A stretch of 64,000 nucleotides of DNA from Mesostigma viride (taxonomy: Eukaryota > Streptophyta > Mesostigmatophyceae > Mesostigmatales > Mesostigmataceae), in assembly GCA_009746045.1 (NCBI GenBank), contig RPFO01000406.1:2158287-2222286 (forward strand), in the 5' to 3' direction. A model generated the notes under the pieces. It ran no database searches, was not told the DNA's origin, and was given only the letters and a program-made list of their open reading frames with translations. Below are positions 39,605-49,449 of the stretch, piece by piece; positions within the stretch are counted from its first letter, which is position 1, and every line of letters starts with the position of its first letter. Made by a program: the position numbers and the translations under genes.

Positions 39605-39960
39605 TCAGATTCTGAGAATTTTCTCAAAACCCTCAATTTTCTCACCTTTTGTGAGAATTTTTTGAGAAAATTGAGAAAAATCTCAATTTTTTTCCGCAAA
39701 CGCTAGGCAAAAAATCTCACCAGGGTGAGATTTTGGTGAGAAAAAGGGGGTTTTGGTGAGATTGGGGTGAGAAAAAACCCTAAAGTGAGAAAAAAGGTGA
39801 GAATGGGTGAGAAAAAGTGAGAAAATTTGAGAAAATTGAGAAAATTGAGAAGTTTCTCACCAACACGAGAAAAATCACTAACACGAGAAAAATCACAAGT
39901 CAACGTGGTGAGAAATTTCTCACCAAGAGTGTAACACGAGAAAAATCATGAGCTTTATTT
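39605..39960 (+). repeat. Left subterminal GTGAGAA-rich array
   Basis: More than a dozen GTGAGAA/TTCTCAC motifs at irregular spacing in an A/G-rich strand. The mirror array is at 43640-43980. Confidence 0.85.
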
Positions 39961-40103
39961 CATTAAGTCCTTAACGTGAAAAAAAACTCAACACCACTTT
40001 GATATGCATTATAGGGTGCACAAAGGTGCAATTAATATAGGGTTGTCATACAATATAAAACAGCACATCATTCCATAAACAATGCTGTCATGCCCAAATT
40101 AAA

Positions 40104-41192
40104 TCAATAGTCATCTTCTTCAGAACTGCTGTCCGAGGGGTTGCTTGCATCAACATCATCTTCTGATGACATAGTGTCATCCCCACTAGTGTCGCAATAG
40201 TTCACAGCTTTACGCTGCCTTCCACTGGCCCTCTTTGCCATAGGGACCTCCTCAATTACAACGGTGGGCTGGCTAGGTCCAGCATCTGTGGGAGCACCAC
40301 GCTTGCGGCTGCGCCCTCGAGCAGGTGCCTTGCCAGCGCGGCGCACCACGTCGCCATCACCTAGGTCTGCCGCTGCCACCTTCTTCTTCTTGGACCCCTT
40401 CTTCTTGCCTTTCTTCTTGCCACTAGGCGGTGGCGGTGGCATCGGCTCACCCTCCTCAATCACTTCAAACTGCGGCATGGTGGGGAAATCTGCTGCCACG
40501 CTGTGATACACATGGTTACTGAGGGCAGATTGCGCCTGATGTGCCATGCTCCATGGCAGTTTGGCAGGGATTACCACCATTTCGGGAGCATAGCATTCAT
40601 CGACGACATACCCAACTGAGCTCACTGCACCTGGCAACACAAGGCACGACGACCTGGGGGCCTGTGCGCTGCTGATGACCACCAACCTCTCGTGGGGCAG
40701 GTGAGCGACATGAAGGCGATCAAAAAGCTCCACCTTCAACAACAGCTGCCATTCCCAGCCCCCTCGTGGGTACTCTAACCTGGCCTTCAGAATGTGTGTA
40801 ATGAAACCAAAGTCTACACCGCCCGGGCCATGCACCGCAACTCCCGCATTCTTGTGCCGCTTTCCCTGGGATTGGTCCGCAGCCTCCGTGCGGTAGTTGA
40901 ACCTGTGTATCCTGACTTTGTGGAAAGAATCCGCGTAGCGCTTCACGCCCCCACACGCCGCTACAATGCCTTGCGGCACAAGCGGCGTCAGGTTTAATGA
41001 TGCCCATGCAAGCACGTTGAACGTTGTGTCAGCACAGCGATCTCGCCTGCATTCAAACAAACGCACACCGATAACCCAGCAAAGAGTATTATTATTGCAA
41101 GTATTGGTTATTAAAAAAAATAGAACAGATACAACACAGGACGCTTTTACTGGCGGCAAGATCATGGCACCCGGATGGGTAAAACCAAACAA
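40104..41192 (-). CDS. Unknown 362-codon protein of the CACTA-ended element
   Basis: The N-terminal two thirds look folded (TFNVLAWASLNLTPLVPQG, GWEWQLLLKVELFDRLHVAH, SSVGYVVDECYAPEMVVIP). It also has a proline run (MPPPPPSG), a strong nuclear-localisation-like stretch (GKKKGKKKGSKKKK), a second basic patch (RGRSRKRG) and an acidic Ser-rich tail (SSEDDVDASNPSDSSSEEDD). I recognise no domain. A nuclear DNA-binding accessory protein of the element, comparable in role to TnpA, is a guess. The first ~30 residues may not be translated. Confidence 0.55.
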   Translation of the reverse strand: MFGFTHPGAMILPPVKASCVVSVLFFLITNTCNNNTLCWVIGVRLFECRRDRCADTTFNVLAWASLNLTPLVPQGIVAACGGVKRYADSFHKVRIHRFNYRTEAADQSQGKRHKNAGVAVHGPGGVDFGFITHILKARLEYPRGGWEWQLLLKVELFDRLHVAHLPHERLVVISSAQAPRSSCLVLPGAVSSVGYVVDECYAPEMVVIPAKLPWSMAHQAQSALSNHVYHSVAADFPTMPQFEVIEEGEPMPPPPPSGKKKGKKKGSKKKKVAAADLGDGDVVRRAGKAPARGRSRKRGAPTDAGPSQPTVVIEEVPMAKRASGRQRKAVNYCDTSGDDTMSSEDDVDASNPSDSSSEEDDY

Positions 41193-41481
41193 ACTAGATA
41201 TTAATTACTAGGGCTGGCTTTGTGACAGTAAAACATGATTGCATGGCTAATCCCAAGGCGCCTTTCAATAGGACTGAATTAAAATAACCAAAGCAGACGG
41301 CGTAAGTAGCATTTGCAAAAAACAAGGCTCACCAGTAGGCCTCGTCGCCATTCGCAGGGTCGCTGTAATCAGCCTTGGGAAGGGCATCTTCTACCAGCAA
41401 ATCCCTTGCCGCGTTGTGTCAGCACAGCGATCCCCCCTGCATCCAAACAAAGGCACACCGATAACCAAGCAAAGAGTATGC
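41021..41481 (+). repeat. Direct repeat pair, ~70 bp
   Basis: Copies at about 41021-41092 and 41411-41481 share GTTGTGTCAGCACAGCGATC, then GCACACCGATAACC and GCAAAGAGTAT, with a few mismatches. The first copy overlaps the start of the 362-codon gene. Confidence 0.75.
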
Positions 41482-42428
41482 AAATGTGTAGCCTTGTTCA
41501 TTGAAATTATGGCTGGCTTACGCAAAGAGCGACTGTAAGATGACCTATACAGTGGGGCCGGAAACAGCTTGCTTGATCAGGGCGTGTTTTTCGAGCTTCA
41601 CTGGCCGGGAGTGTCTAGTGGTGAGAACCATTGCTGCGATCGCTTTCCCACCATTTACGAGGAAATACCCGCAAATGAAAAACCACTGAAACGGTCTAGC
41701 TAGTCAGTCATTACATTAGCCACATGCCATCATGCATGTTTCCAAACGTCCAGGAACTGCACACGGTGCAAATGCCATTTGCAGTGCAAAAATCCAGAGG
41801 ACACGACCTCATTGCTTCATATTTGTATGCAGAAGACTAAAAAAGTAACATGCATTAATGGCCCGCATGCATAAAGGGCCTGAATTCTGATGCGGGCCCA
41901 ACGGCAGCACCGCCAAAGCAGATAAGGGCCCGCAGTCTGATGCGGGCCCCACGGCACCACCGCCATAGCAGAGCTCGAAGGTCGTGGTGCGCGTGAAACG
42001 TACGTATGCCCTTTGTCGGTAGGTGCCGTTGGGGTCAAATTGGGTGCCGCCAAAATCGGGCCGACGCGTCAATAGACTGAGGCCGTCGATGAGAGCCATC
42101 ATGCGGCTTGGGGAACTTCAGCTAAGTTAACTTAACGCAAACCACTGGTCGCCCGCGTCGGGAACCGGCCCAACGGCTCTCCCGCAACAGAAAATTACGC
42201 GGCATACTGCATAAGTCGTCGGATTGTTAGATTTCGACGGTCAAGATTTCATGATGAGGTTTGCGTTCAATTTGCCGCAGTTTGCCGCCCAGAGAAAGTA
42301 GTTGTTGGACTCGTTGCCCACGATGAAACACAATCAAGCAAGCCGTTTCCGGCCCCACCGTGTAGGTCATGTAGTCGCTCTTCACGTCAGCCAGCCGTAA
42401 TTTCAATGCACAAGGCTACACATTTCCA
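41478..42428. repeat. Inverted repeat pair with ~95-bp arms inside the CACTA-ended element
   Basis: Arm 1 (about 41478-41577) includes TGTAGCCTTGTTCATTGAAA and CAGTGGGGCCGGAAAC. Arm 2 (about 42334-42424) carries the imperfect reverse complement (TTTCAATGCACAAGGCTACA, GTTTCCGGCCCCACCG). The arms enclose ~760 bp without a supported gene. It could be another nested foldback element. Confidence 0.65.
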
Positions 42429-43340
42429 TCTCCATTCATATTCATAATCCTGCACGACTCGAAAACGCGGACAAGATAACGGCAGGCTCGAGCTACCATG
42501 GTCCGGATTCTCCCGATTTCTGGCCTGCGCTGGTTGTCTCCTTGATATTGGCAACTCTCTCCGGTAAGAGATTTTCCGCAGTTTGGCTGTTTCGAAACGT
42601 TAATTAAGTGAGATGCCTTCGGATCAGGAGACTCACACAGCCGCGAAATCATGCCAAAGGTCATATGTTCGATCCCTTGCTGGTAGCTTCTGAGCTTTCT
42701 TATTTTCTGTGTTCCGCGGAATCTCAGATTTGGGCCGCTAGCGTTTTCACGTTTGTTGCTTTCTGATCCGACGACAACGTTGTGCCTTGCTCGTGTGACA
42801 TCTGGCGCATGGTGTGATTCATGTGTATGGTGCTGCCTTGCCACATGGGGCTGCTTTGCCATAAGAGTGAGTGTTGGGTTCTACACATTTGCTGCATGGA
42901 CCGTTAGGTGCTGGTGAGCTCTTCCTTGTAGAATGGTGATGTCTATGTCAAGGATCTGATGTCTTTTTTGTCTCTTGCACTGCTTTCATTTTAGGGGGAA
43001 TTATAGGTGTCATTATTTTGGCATTTGAAGGTATAGATGTTTATCTGCAAGGGCCTGTTTTTTTTCCCCCGGCCTCTTGCATGCATGGATGTGTAGAATT
43101 GTATGTTGATGGAATTATGATTTGCCATACACATTTGCTGAGCTCAAGATCCTTGTAGAACGCTTACATCTATGTCAAGGATCTGATTTCTTTTCCTCTT
43201 GCGTATATTGTGTCGGTTTGCTTTATTTCTTGCAGGGACCACGAGAGTAAAATGCAAGCGGTTCCACTTTCAAGTCAGCATGTGACGCCCTGTCGACCGG
43301 CCCGCTTTGTTAGCTAGCTACCATATAGTATTTGATGATA

Positions 43341-43490
43341 GGCATTGAATGCGAAAGATGTCATAACGCCATAACAGACTGTGTTGAACAGGCATTGAAT
43401 GCCGAAGATGTCATAACGCCATAACAGACTGTGTTGAAAAGGCATATTTGAATGCCGAAGATGTACATAACGCCATAACAGTGTTGAATA
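43341..43490 (+). repeat. ~50-bp minisatellite, 3 copies
   Basis: Units begin GGCATTGAATGCGAAAGATG (43341), GGCATTGAATGCCGAAGATG (43391) and GGCATATTTGAATGCCGAAG (43441). Confidence 0.85.
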
Positions 43491-43639
43491 GTTGAATCAA
43501 CGGGTTCTTGCAGCTGTAAACATTAAAATTATTCAAACATTTAATGAAAAAATCATTATTGTTCGTGCTGTTTTGAACAGCGGTTGTTACTGGCACTGCA
43601 TGCATGTGTCTGCTGCCAGCATATTGCATTATGGGTGTG

Positions 43640-43980
43640 TTTTTCAGCGCTGTGTTTTCTCACTTTTCTCACGTCCTGTTTTTCTCACTTTTCTCACTTT
43701 TCTCACGTCCTGATTTTCTCACTTTTCTCACGTTTCACACCTCCCGTTTTTCTCACTTATCTCACGTCCTGTTTTTTGAGATTTTTCTCACGTTTTTCCC
43801 CTTTTTTCACCTTTTTGGGGCAATCTCACCCGGGTGAGAAACGTGTTTTCTCACCCATTCTCACCCCATTCTCACCCTTTTTTCTCACCTTTCTCACCCA
43901 TTCTCACCCATTTCTCACCCTTTTTCTCACCTTTCTCACCCTTTTTCTCACCATTTCTCACCCATTCTCAAAGCCGAGTT
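43640..43980 (+). repeat. Right subterminal TTCTCAC array
   Basis: Dense TTCTCAC motifs in a C/T-rich strand, the inverted counterpart of 39605-39960, ending at the right TIR. Confidence 0.85.
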
Positions 43981-44104
43981 CCTAGTGTAGAACATATATC
44001 AAATGGGATAAAACCATATTTGGGTGAACAGGTTTCATGGCTCATGGCTCATCTATTTTTTTTCAATGGGATATGACGTAAAAGCTGGCAATGTGCATTT
44101 TCTA

Positions 44105-45330
44105 AATGCTGCCTGCAAGAATCCAGCCTGAAATGAGTTCATTTGTTCACTATTCATATTTGTTTCATGGAAGTTAACCGAGAAAATCACGAAAAACTGC
44201 ACATGTATGCTGTCACATGTCACCATTTGAGCTCAGAATGAGCCCAATTTTTGTGGGTGGTCTATTTTCATGGTCTAGATGCTGCCTGCAAGAATCCAGC
44301 CTGAAATGAGTTCATTTGTTCACTATTCATATTTGTTTCATGGAAGTTAACCGAGAAAATCACGAAAAACTGCACATGTATGCTGTCACATGTCACCATT
44401 TGAGCTCAGAATGAGCCCAATTTTTGTGGGTGGTCTATTTTCATGGTATAAATGCTGCCTGCAAGAATCCAGCCTGATATGAGTTCATTTGTTCACTATT
44501 CATATTTGTTTCATGTAAGAAAAGGGGGAAAATGACGAAAAACTGCACATGTATGCTGTCACATGTCACCATTTGAGCTCAGAATGAGCCCAATTTTTGT
44601 GGGTGGTCTATTTTCATGGTATAAATGCTGCCTGCAAGAATCCAGCCTGATATGAGTTCATTTGTCCACTATTCATATTTGTTTCATGTAAGAAAAGGGG
44701 GAAAATGACGAAAAACTGCACATGTATGCTGTCACATGTCACCATTTGAGCTCAGAATGAGCCCAATTTTTGTGGGTGGTCTATTTTCATGGTATAAATG
44801 CTGCCTGCAAGAATCCAGCCTGATATGAGTTCATTTGTTCACTATTCATATTTGTTTCATGTAAGAAAAGGGGGAAAATGACGAAAAACTGCACATGTAT
44901 GCTGTCACATGTCACCATTTGAGCTCAGAATGAGCCCAATTTTTGTGGGTGGTCTATTTTCATGGTATAAATGCTGCCTGCAAGAATCCAGCCTGATATG
45001 AGTTCATTTGTTCACTATTCATATTTGTTTCATGTAAGAAAAGGGGGAAAATGACGAAAAACTGCACATGTATGCTGTCACATGTCACCATTTGAGCTCA
45101 GAATGAGCCCAATTTTTGTGGGTGGTCTATTTTCATGGTATAAATGCTGCCTGCAAGAATCCAGCCTGAAATGAGTTCATTTGTCCACTATTCATATTTG
45201 TTTCATGTAAGTAAAGGGGGAAAATGACGAAAAACTGCACATGTATGCTGTCACATGTCACCATTTGAGCTCAGAATGAGCCCAATTTTTGTGGGTGGTC
45301 TATTTTCATGGTCTACATGCTGCCTGCAAC
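44105..45330 (+). repeat. Right subterminal satellite, 173-bp unit, 7 copies
   Basis: Copies start (A)ATGCTGCCTGCAAGAATCC near 44105, 44278, 44451, 44624, 44797, 44970 and 45143, with a partial eighth from 45315. The middle copies are almost identical to each other; the first two share GGAAGTTAACCGAG where later ones have GTAAGAAAAGGGGG. This fits homogenisation from the centre of the array. Confidence 0.93.
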
Positions 45331-45390
45331 AGTCCAGCTTTAGGTACCCTCAGATCTGAAAGATTTTTTTTTTACTCATTTGAAGACTTG

Positions 45391-45421
45391 TGAAATTGAG
45401 CAAACACTTATGAATCCCCTC
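45391..45421 (-). repeat. Right 31-bp TIR of the DUF7869 element
   Basis: Exact reverse complement of 34628-34658, followed by the TSD AAC. Confidence 0.9.
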
Positions 45422-45613
45422 AACCTGATGATTTCAGCTGGACCATGCCATCTACCCCCCACGAGCCACGAGCCACGAGCCACGAGGTAGCCATGGCTGT
45501 CGGAGCTCATAACTTTCACGTTTGAGCCCCGAATTCAGCTGTGAATATCACAATCGCTTCGTCTTTCTTAGACGCACATGCTGATATAATTTTCCAAAGC
45601 TATAACGCACTAT

Positions 45614-47035
45614 ATGGCGAATAAACGCGCCTCGACGCAACGCAGCCTGGCGGCTGCGCTCGGCAATGAAAATACGTCTGCAGCTCCGGCTGCAGCTTCG
45701 CCATCAGGGCCGGAAGGCAGTGCTGCCACTAGTCGCGCACTGGTGGTCGTCCAGCACCCCCCCGGGCTTCCTGCCTCGCCTTCAGCCTCGCCTGAGCCAA
45801 AACGCAGCCGCCCAGCCGAACCGAGCTGGTCTGAGCGCGATTTTGACGTTGACGGGATATTTTCCACCTTCAACACCTTCAACGATCACAGACCCAGCTA
45901 TTTCGACATGCCACCCCTCAAGCTACTGGAGTTCGTGTTTTATGGGTCATACGCCTCCCTTCTCGACCTGTGCCAACGCCTTCAACAATGCTACCGCTTC
46001 CGCAATGGACCTGACGGCCGGTTCACAATGCGACAACAATCTGAGAACCTGGCCAGCTGGTCTCGCCCCCGTCTTCAGATCGGCGCCCTCTTTTCCATCC
46101 TTGACCGCTCTGTCACGGACCTCTGGACCCCCTCCCCCTTGACCGAATCCACCTTCCTCTTCCACCTCCAAGCAACCATCTCACAGCACGTGACGCCCCT
46201 AGCAGCAGATGTGGCGGCAATGGGCGGCACGCTGGCTGCTGAGCTCCCCACCATCTCCACCGCCACTTCCAGCCTCCTCGCCTCCTCCACCGCCACCACC
46301 CCCACCTCCGACGCCATCACCGCCCAGCTCCGTGACATCGACCAGCGTCTTAAGGACAACGCCATCGCTATCGAGGTTCTGCAGAACACCGCAGGCCTCA
46401 CCGCCCAGGCGGTGAAGGACATTGCCGCCAAGCCAGCCCCGGCTGGCCTGGCCGGCGATGCTCCTCCCATCACCACATGGGCGGACATGCTTAAGCAACA
46501 TACCACCTCCACCACCTCCGCCGTCGCAGCCCAGCTTCAACAGCAGACGCTTGACCTCCGCGAGGAGGCCGAGCTCGCCAAGCGCAGCCTCAACGTCATT
46601 GTCAAGAACTTCAAGATGGAGGAAGGTGAGAATTCCGAGAAGCTTTTGCGTGCGTTTGAGAAAGAAATCCTTGGTCGCATGGGCCTTAACGGTGAGATCG
46701 AGCTGGCCGCCCACCGCCTTCCCCGCGCGCGGGGTAAGGCAGGGCCGCCCCCGCTCCTTCTCACCTTTAAGACCCCGGCGGACAAGATTTCTTTTCTCAG
46801 ACGCCGCAAGCGGCTCGAGAAGACTCTCTTCACCCTTGATGACGACTTGACCCTGGCGCAGCAACAACGGCGACGGGAGCTATGGCCGACCTACCTCCAG
46901 CTCCGGCAGACCAAGGCGGGACAGCCGGTGTACTGGAAGGGGGCGGCCATCTACGTCGGCCATAAGCCCTGGCAGGCGACCCCCCCCCCCCCGCGGCCCC
47001 AGCGACTCCAGACGCCCCAGCTTAGGGGAATATAG
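45614..47035 (+). CDS. LINE ORF1 protein (473 codons)
   Basis: It starts at ATG (ACTATATGGCGAAT). Residues 1-100 are Ala/Ser/Pro-rich. A capsid-like or unknown part follows (LLEFVFYGSYASLLDLCQRL), then a helical, Ala/Thr-rich stretch (~residues 200-320). The C-terminal ~150 residues resemble L1-type ORF1 RNA-binding domains: RSLNVIVKNFKMEEG, AAHRLPRARGKAGPPPLLLT, FKTPADKISFLRRRKRLE, LAQQQRRRELWPTYLQLR. Its role would be binding the element RNA. The frame is intact while the expected downstream ORF2 is missing. Confidence 0.75.
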   Translation: MANKRASTQRSLAAALGNENTSAAPAAASPSGPEGSAATSRALVVVQHPPGLPASPSASPEPKRSRPAEPSWSERDFDVDGIFSTFNTFNDHRPSYFDMPPLKLLEFVFYGSYASLLDLCQRLQQCYRFRNGPDGRFTMRQQSENLASWSRPRLQIGALFSILDRSVTDLWTPSPLTESTFLFHLQATISQHVTPLAADVAAMGGTLAAELPTISTATSSLLASSTATTPTSDAITAQLRDIDQRLKDNAIAIEVLQNTAGLTAQAVKDIAAKPAPAGLAGDAPPITTWADMLKQHTTSTTSAVAAQLQQQTLDLREEAELAKRSLNVIVKNFKMEEGENSEKLLRAFEKEILGRMGLNGEIELAAHRLPRARGKAGPPPLLLTFKTPADKISFLRRRKRLEKTLFTLDDDLTLAQQQRRRELWPTYLQLRQTKAGQPVYWKGAAIYVGHKPWQATPPPPRPQRLQTPQLRGI

Positions 47036-47467
47036 CAGTAGTAGTGTAGAATAGATAGACCGTGGCCATGTACATGTACGCCTCCTAGAGGCACTATCTC
47101 AGCTAAGCCACGCGCTTTACTTCATCATGTACATGTGTGCCTATTATGAGCCACACCCCAGATGATGCCTAGCTTTATTTAGTTCTGTTGTGCCTATGCA
47201 GGGAATAACTCTCTGCTGAGACGCCATGCCCTAGCTTCTTTGTATAGCTATGCTGATCTTCCCCCCCATGACAGGCTCCCCCTTCGCTGGGCATAGCTTG
47301 AAGATCATGGGGATGCCAGTGCCCTGGTGCACCTAGAGCAAGGGTCCTTTACATCCCCACCCTTGCAGGAAGTAGCTTAGGATGTATGATAGGCCATACG
47401 CCCCCTCTCAAGGGCTATGTGCTACATATACTCCCAACGGAGTTCTGTTACAATTCAATTCAATTCA
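47036..47467 (+). other. LINE 3' region without ORF
   Basis: About 430 bp between ORF1 and the repeat tail. No reverse-transcriptase motif is seen in any frame. It is presumably the 3' UTR recognised by an autonomous partner element. Confidence 0.6.
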
Positions 47468-47479
47468 ATGCCATCTACC

Positions 47480-47895
47480 AGAGTGGGCTTTGTTCCCTTC
47501 CCCCTCCCTATAGTAGAGTACCTGATCCCCCACTTCAAACACAGGCCTGGCATTACTCTTATCCTTTTTTGCCAGCAACTTGGCCAAGTGTTGCCTTTGC
47601 GTGTTGTAGTGGTCTAGTACCTCCTGAGAGTAGCTACCTGATTGCAGGCCAATTGGTGTGATTTCACCAAAAGGAGAAGACATGAGGGGCTTGGTGTTCA
47701 GAGTTCTGCACACCTCAGCTGCCCACGCTGTCCTATCAGCATAGCTCCCAGACTCTGCTGTCCTGGACTCATTTTTCTTTATGAGGTCCCTGATAGCACG
47801 CATGGTACGTTCAATCATCCCCTGGCGTTCATGATCTTGAGCCCCAGCAATGTCTATCTTGGGCAGATCAGGATAATCTTGTATCCACGTGAACT
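47480..47895 (-). pseudogene. pol: Cop3 integrase, middle part
   Basis: On the minus strand it continues from the Cop4 insertion as FTWIQDYPDLPKIDIAGA, then QGMIERTMRAIRDLI, where Glu in MIERT is the third residue of the DDE triad. It then reads VGDQVLYYREGEGNKAHSGR before the LINE insertion. The frame joins with 55481-57489 on one side and 34627 on the other. This fragment itself has no stop. Confidence 0.85.
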
Positions 47896-47900
47896 GCTGA

Positions 47901-48565
47901 AGTTAGCATATTGGGACGCCAATGTGCTAGTTGGATGCAGGATGAGGAGACCTTTCTAACGCCGTACTGACCGCCTGAAACAGACAAGGGACGTGAGAGT
48001 TATCAGGTCCCGAAGTACTGCCGACCGGCGGCGGTGGCAGTGCACACCGAGGTCGCCGTGGACAGGACACGTGGCAGGCAGGGCCTGCACAGGCTTAGCC
48101 TGGACCATCACGTGACTAAGGTCCACGGAGGCTGAGGACGCAACGGTCCTGTGGCTAAGTAGAGACCAGTAGGCCAGTCGCGGGCTCTGCAAGGATACGC
48201 ATCCGTGCAGAGCTGTGACAGGAACTGGTGATACCTAGTCACGGGATGTCAGAGGTCCTTAACGCTACCTGCAGCGAGGATGCAAGGTAGCGGTAAGCTG
48301 AGCTCTGGCAAGGTAGCGGTGCACTGTGCGAGGCCGACGGGAGATGCCTTAGGGCACGATGGAAATGAGGTAACATAAAGCTATGGCCTAAGGCAGGTCA
48401 AGGCAGTTCTTTGCCGACGCACCGTGGTTGTCACTTGGAGTGAGCAAGCCAGCGAGAGCGTTACCTGGGGCGAGGAGCAAAGGTTGCAAGCTACGCGACC
48501 TAGGTCCTAACAGTTGCGACAAGGACCAGGAGCTCACGGCAGCTGCCTGGCCGGCGTCGCTAAAT
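47901..48565 (+). repeat. Cop4 5' LTR (665 bp)
   Basis: It starts AGTTAGCATATTGGGACGCC and ends GTCGCTAAAT. It differs from the 3' copy at three positions near its end. Confidence 0.92.
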
Positions 48566-49449
48566 CGTATTATTGTTCCGGGTTTTTGAGAAGAGCTCCG
48601 GGAGCAGTGGTTTCTGCTCTGCGACAGGCACGAGAAGCAATGACGCCAGGCGAGCTAGGCTGCAGGCGGTTATTTTCCTCGGTGCTCGGCAGGGCGGAGA
48701 CAGTGTTATAATATGATGTCGAGACGGCCTGATTGACGGGTTTGGTGGTCTTGCTACGTGCTCGGGACTTTCTTGGGCGAAGTTGCTGTGATGTCGCTAG
48801 GTGGCGCCAGGTGTTTGCTTGCGTCGTGGCTAGTTAAAGCTATGGCGAAGGGGCTTTGGTGACGCTAGCGGTAGTGAAAGCGGCAAGCGAGACAACCCGT
48901 GCGTTTCGGCAGCCAGATCTGTCCAGTCGGCGAGGAATTGAGCTTTGCCTGGACTGGTGTGGGTTTGAGGATTTACAGTCTGTGCCCTCGTTGCTTGGCA
49001 GCATTTCCGGATGAGCGTTTTGGTCGGCATATTCGTCAGAGCCAGGAGCAGCCTGTCGTTTTCCCTGCCACGCTTGAGGTGGTAGAGGTCTGCAAGGGCT
49101 GGACGTCAAGGACGTGTATTGCGGCTTGTAGAACGACTGAGACCGGAAAGAGCAACTGCAGCTGTCAGAGTGGCAGCAAGCGACTGGTAGCGGCATCGTC
49201 ACGGCAGTGGTCTACAAAGAGAGCGGTGGACATTGTGGCGAAGCTTGAGACCTGTGCGGGGAAATCATGCAGGGTGCGTGGTTTGGTATGAGCTCCTTCT
49301 GAGGCTTTGTCAACTGTCGAGCGCCTGGAAGAAAGGCGACCAGTAAGCCGGTGTTGGGGCTAGTTCCTCTGCTTGCAGGATCAGTTCGGCCTACGTCTCT
49401 TCGGTCCGGGCGTTGCTTTCATTGCTGCCACCTTGTATCTGTGTCCATA
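48566..49449 (+). other. Cop4 leader, no gene
   Basis: About 880 bp between LTR and gag without a supported ORF. The bases after the LTR (CGTATTATTG) do not look like a TGG-type primer-binding site. Confidence 0.6.

Larger units (their letters stand above)
39595..43987. mobile_element. CACTA-ended DNA element (4.4 kb) nested in the DUF7869 element
   Basis: 12-bp TIRs, CACTAGGAACTC, face inward, with TA on both sides (39593-39594 and 43988-43989). Both subterminal zones are packed with TTCTCAC/GTGAGAA motifs, inverted relative to each other, as CACTA elements often have transposase-binding arrays there. One minus-strand gene (40104-41192) is visible but no catalytic transposase, so it is probably non-autonomous. 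A 2-bp TA duplication is also used by other superfamilies, so the class is not certain. Confidence 0.7.
34628..45421 (+). mobile_element. 10.8 kb DNA transposon carrying a DUF7869-like gene
   Basis: Perfect 31-bp TIRs beginning GAGGGGATTCATAAGTGTTT lie at both ends. AAC flanks both sides (34625-34627 and 45422-45424). Removing it rejoins the Cop3 integrase frame. Left subterminal DNA is a ~120-bp tandem array and right subterminal DNA a 173-bp array, unlike each other. In between lie the DUF7869-like gene (plus strand) and a nested CACTA-ended element. I cannot place it in a named superfamily. Confidence 0.85.
45457..47467 (+). mobile_element. ORF1-only LINE-type retrotransposon (2.0 kb)
   Basis: A 12-bp TSD, ATGCCATCTACC, is at 45445-45456 and 47468-47479. 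The 3' end has a CAATT-type repeat (CAATTCAATTCAATTCA), as in LINEs that end in short repeats rather than poly(A). The 5' end begins with a short CACGAGC tandem repeat. It holds one intact ORF1 and no endonuclease or RT, analogous to the mammalian HAL1 (half-L1) arrangement. It interrupts the Cop3 integrase tail after HSGRWH. Confidence 0.8.

Noticed and set aside
44105..45330. Regular repeats resembling a CRISPR array
   Set aside because: The units are contiguous 173-bp tandem copies without unique spacers, in eukaryotic DNA, inside a transposon end.
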